A stretch of DNA of 6,801 nucleotides from an uncultured bacterium (lineage in GTDB: Bacteria > Verrucomicrobiota > Kiritimatiellia > CAIKKV01), in NCBI GenBank assembly GCA_903828035.1, contig CAIKKV010000579.1, positions 1-6,801 on the forward strand, written 5' to 3'. The stretch's first letter is position 1. The number at the start of each line of letters is the position of its first letter. This document shows positions 6,422-6,801 of the stretch, one piece after another. The notes under the pieces are model-generated. The model was not told where the DNA came from and searched no databases. It saw nothing but the letters and a program-made list of their open reading frames with translations. A program made the position numbers and the translations under genes.

Positions 6422-6801
6422 GCAGCCGGTTCCGCGCGCTTGACCTCGAGGATTTCCACCGTCTCCAGGGGGACGTCCTGGAATCCGCCCTTGCTTCCGG
6501 TGCGGACCTTGCGGATGGCTTCCACGGTTTCGATGCCGGAGGCCACTTCTCCGAAGACGCAGTAGCCGAAGCCCTGCGCGTCGGGCGTCTTGAAGTCCAG
6601 GAAGGCGTTGTCGGCGACATTGATGAAGAACTGGGCCGTGGCGCTGTCGACCACGTTCGTGCGGGCCATGGCCAGGGTTCCGCGGCTGTTTTTCAGCCCG
6701 TTTTTCGCCTCGTTGCGGATGGGGGCGTGCACGCCCTTCTGCTTCATGTCCTTGCCGAAGCCGCCGCCCTGGACCATGAAGCCGTCGATGACGCGGTGGA
6801 A
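6418..6801 (-). CDS. ppiB: Cyclophilin peptidyl-prolyl cis-trans isomerase, 5' end missing
   Basis: This enzyme speeds cis-trans isomerisation of peptide bonds before proline and assists protein folding. The window contains the last 127 residues; the frame is open to the window edge. It begins at the catalytic [15 protein letters not shown] motif, whose Arg corresponds to the active-site Arg55 of human cyclophilin A. It continues with the conserved [31 protein letters not shown] and [10 protein letters not shown] segments. The wording closely follows E. coli PpiB, including MKQK and QDVPLE, so about 35 N-terminal residues are probably missing. Whether a signal peptide exists, and hence whether it is cytoplasmic or exported, cannot be seen. 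Its TGA stop overlaps the ATG of the downstream unknown gene, making it the first visible gene of the minus-strand operon. The internal ATG at 6777 is not the true start because the conserved motif begins upstream of it. Confidence 0.95.
   Translation of the reverse strand, partial: FHRVIDGFMVQGGGFGKDMKQKGVHAPIRNEAKNGLKNSRGTLAMARTNVVDSATAQFFINVADNAFLDFKTPDAQGFGYCVFGEVASGIETVEAIRKVRTGSKGGFQDVPLETVEILEVKRAEPAA

Noticed and set aside
4938..6565. Long plus-strand frames across the permease and the unknown gene
   Set aside because: Compositions dominated by Gly, Ala, Arg, Glu and Gln with no motifs; the minus-strand frames are joined by four-base overlaps and encode a recognisable permease.
1..6801. 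Defence island, mobile element, CRISPR array or RNA gene
   Set aside because: No transposase, integrase, nuclease, repeat-spacer pattern or structured RNA is seen; every stretch is occupied by a coding gene.

Overview
The window is a GC-rich bacterial chromosomal segment (about two thirds G+C by eye) carrying eight protein-coding genes. I see no tRNA, rRNA, CRISPR array, insertion sequence or phage gene. The two outermost genes are cut by the window edges. The organism cannot be fixed from this sequence. The PurF is the variant I associate with Bacteroidetes-type enzymes, but the GC content and coding style are unlike typical Bacteroides. A high-GC lineage of the Verrucomicrobiota/Kiritimatiellota (PVC) or a neighbouring phylum is a reasonable but low-confidence guess.

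Left half, plus strand (1-3191). The 3' part of purF (amidophosphoribosyltransferase, first step of de novo purine synthesis) is followed after one base by an alpha/beta hydrolase with a GHSTGCQ nucleophile elbow. Through an ATGA overlap this leads into a membrane-anchored metallophosphoesterase of the YkuE/YaeI type. A perfect 16-base palindrome sits on the ribosome-binding site of the metallophosphoesterase gene.

Right half, minus strand (6801-3188). In transcription order it holds the 3' part of ppiB (cyclophilin peptidyl-prolyl isomerase), a 255-residue membrane-anchored protein I do not recognise, a six-helix ABC-2 type permease, its ATPase, and a hemolysin III/TrhA (PAQR) membrane protein. 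Each junction is a four-base start/stop overlap (ATGA or GTGA), so this looks like one translationally coupled operon. The permease and ATPase clearly form an ABC transporter. The unknown protein directly before them is the best candidate for an extra component, but nothing in the sequence names the substrate.

The two gene sets converge with their stop codons overlapping by four bases at 3188-3191. The whole window therefore has only one base (1248) outside a reading frame. There is no room for separate promoters, intergenic operators or a free-standing terminator. I see no strong evidence for a novel defence or mobile system. The points most worth a second look are the unknown protein in the transporter operon, the extreme compaction, the palindrome over a ribosome-binding site, and the PurF variant that keeps all four probable iron-sulphur cysteines.
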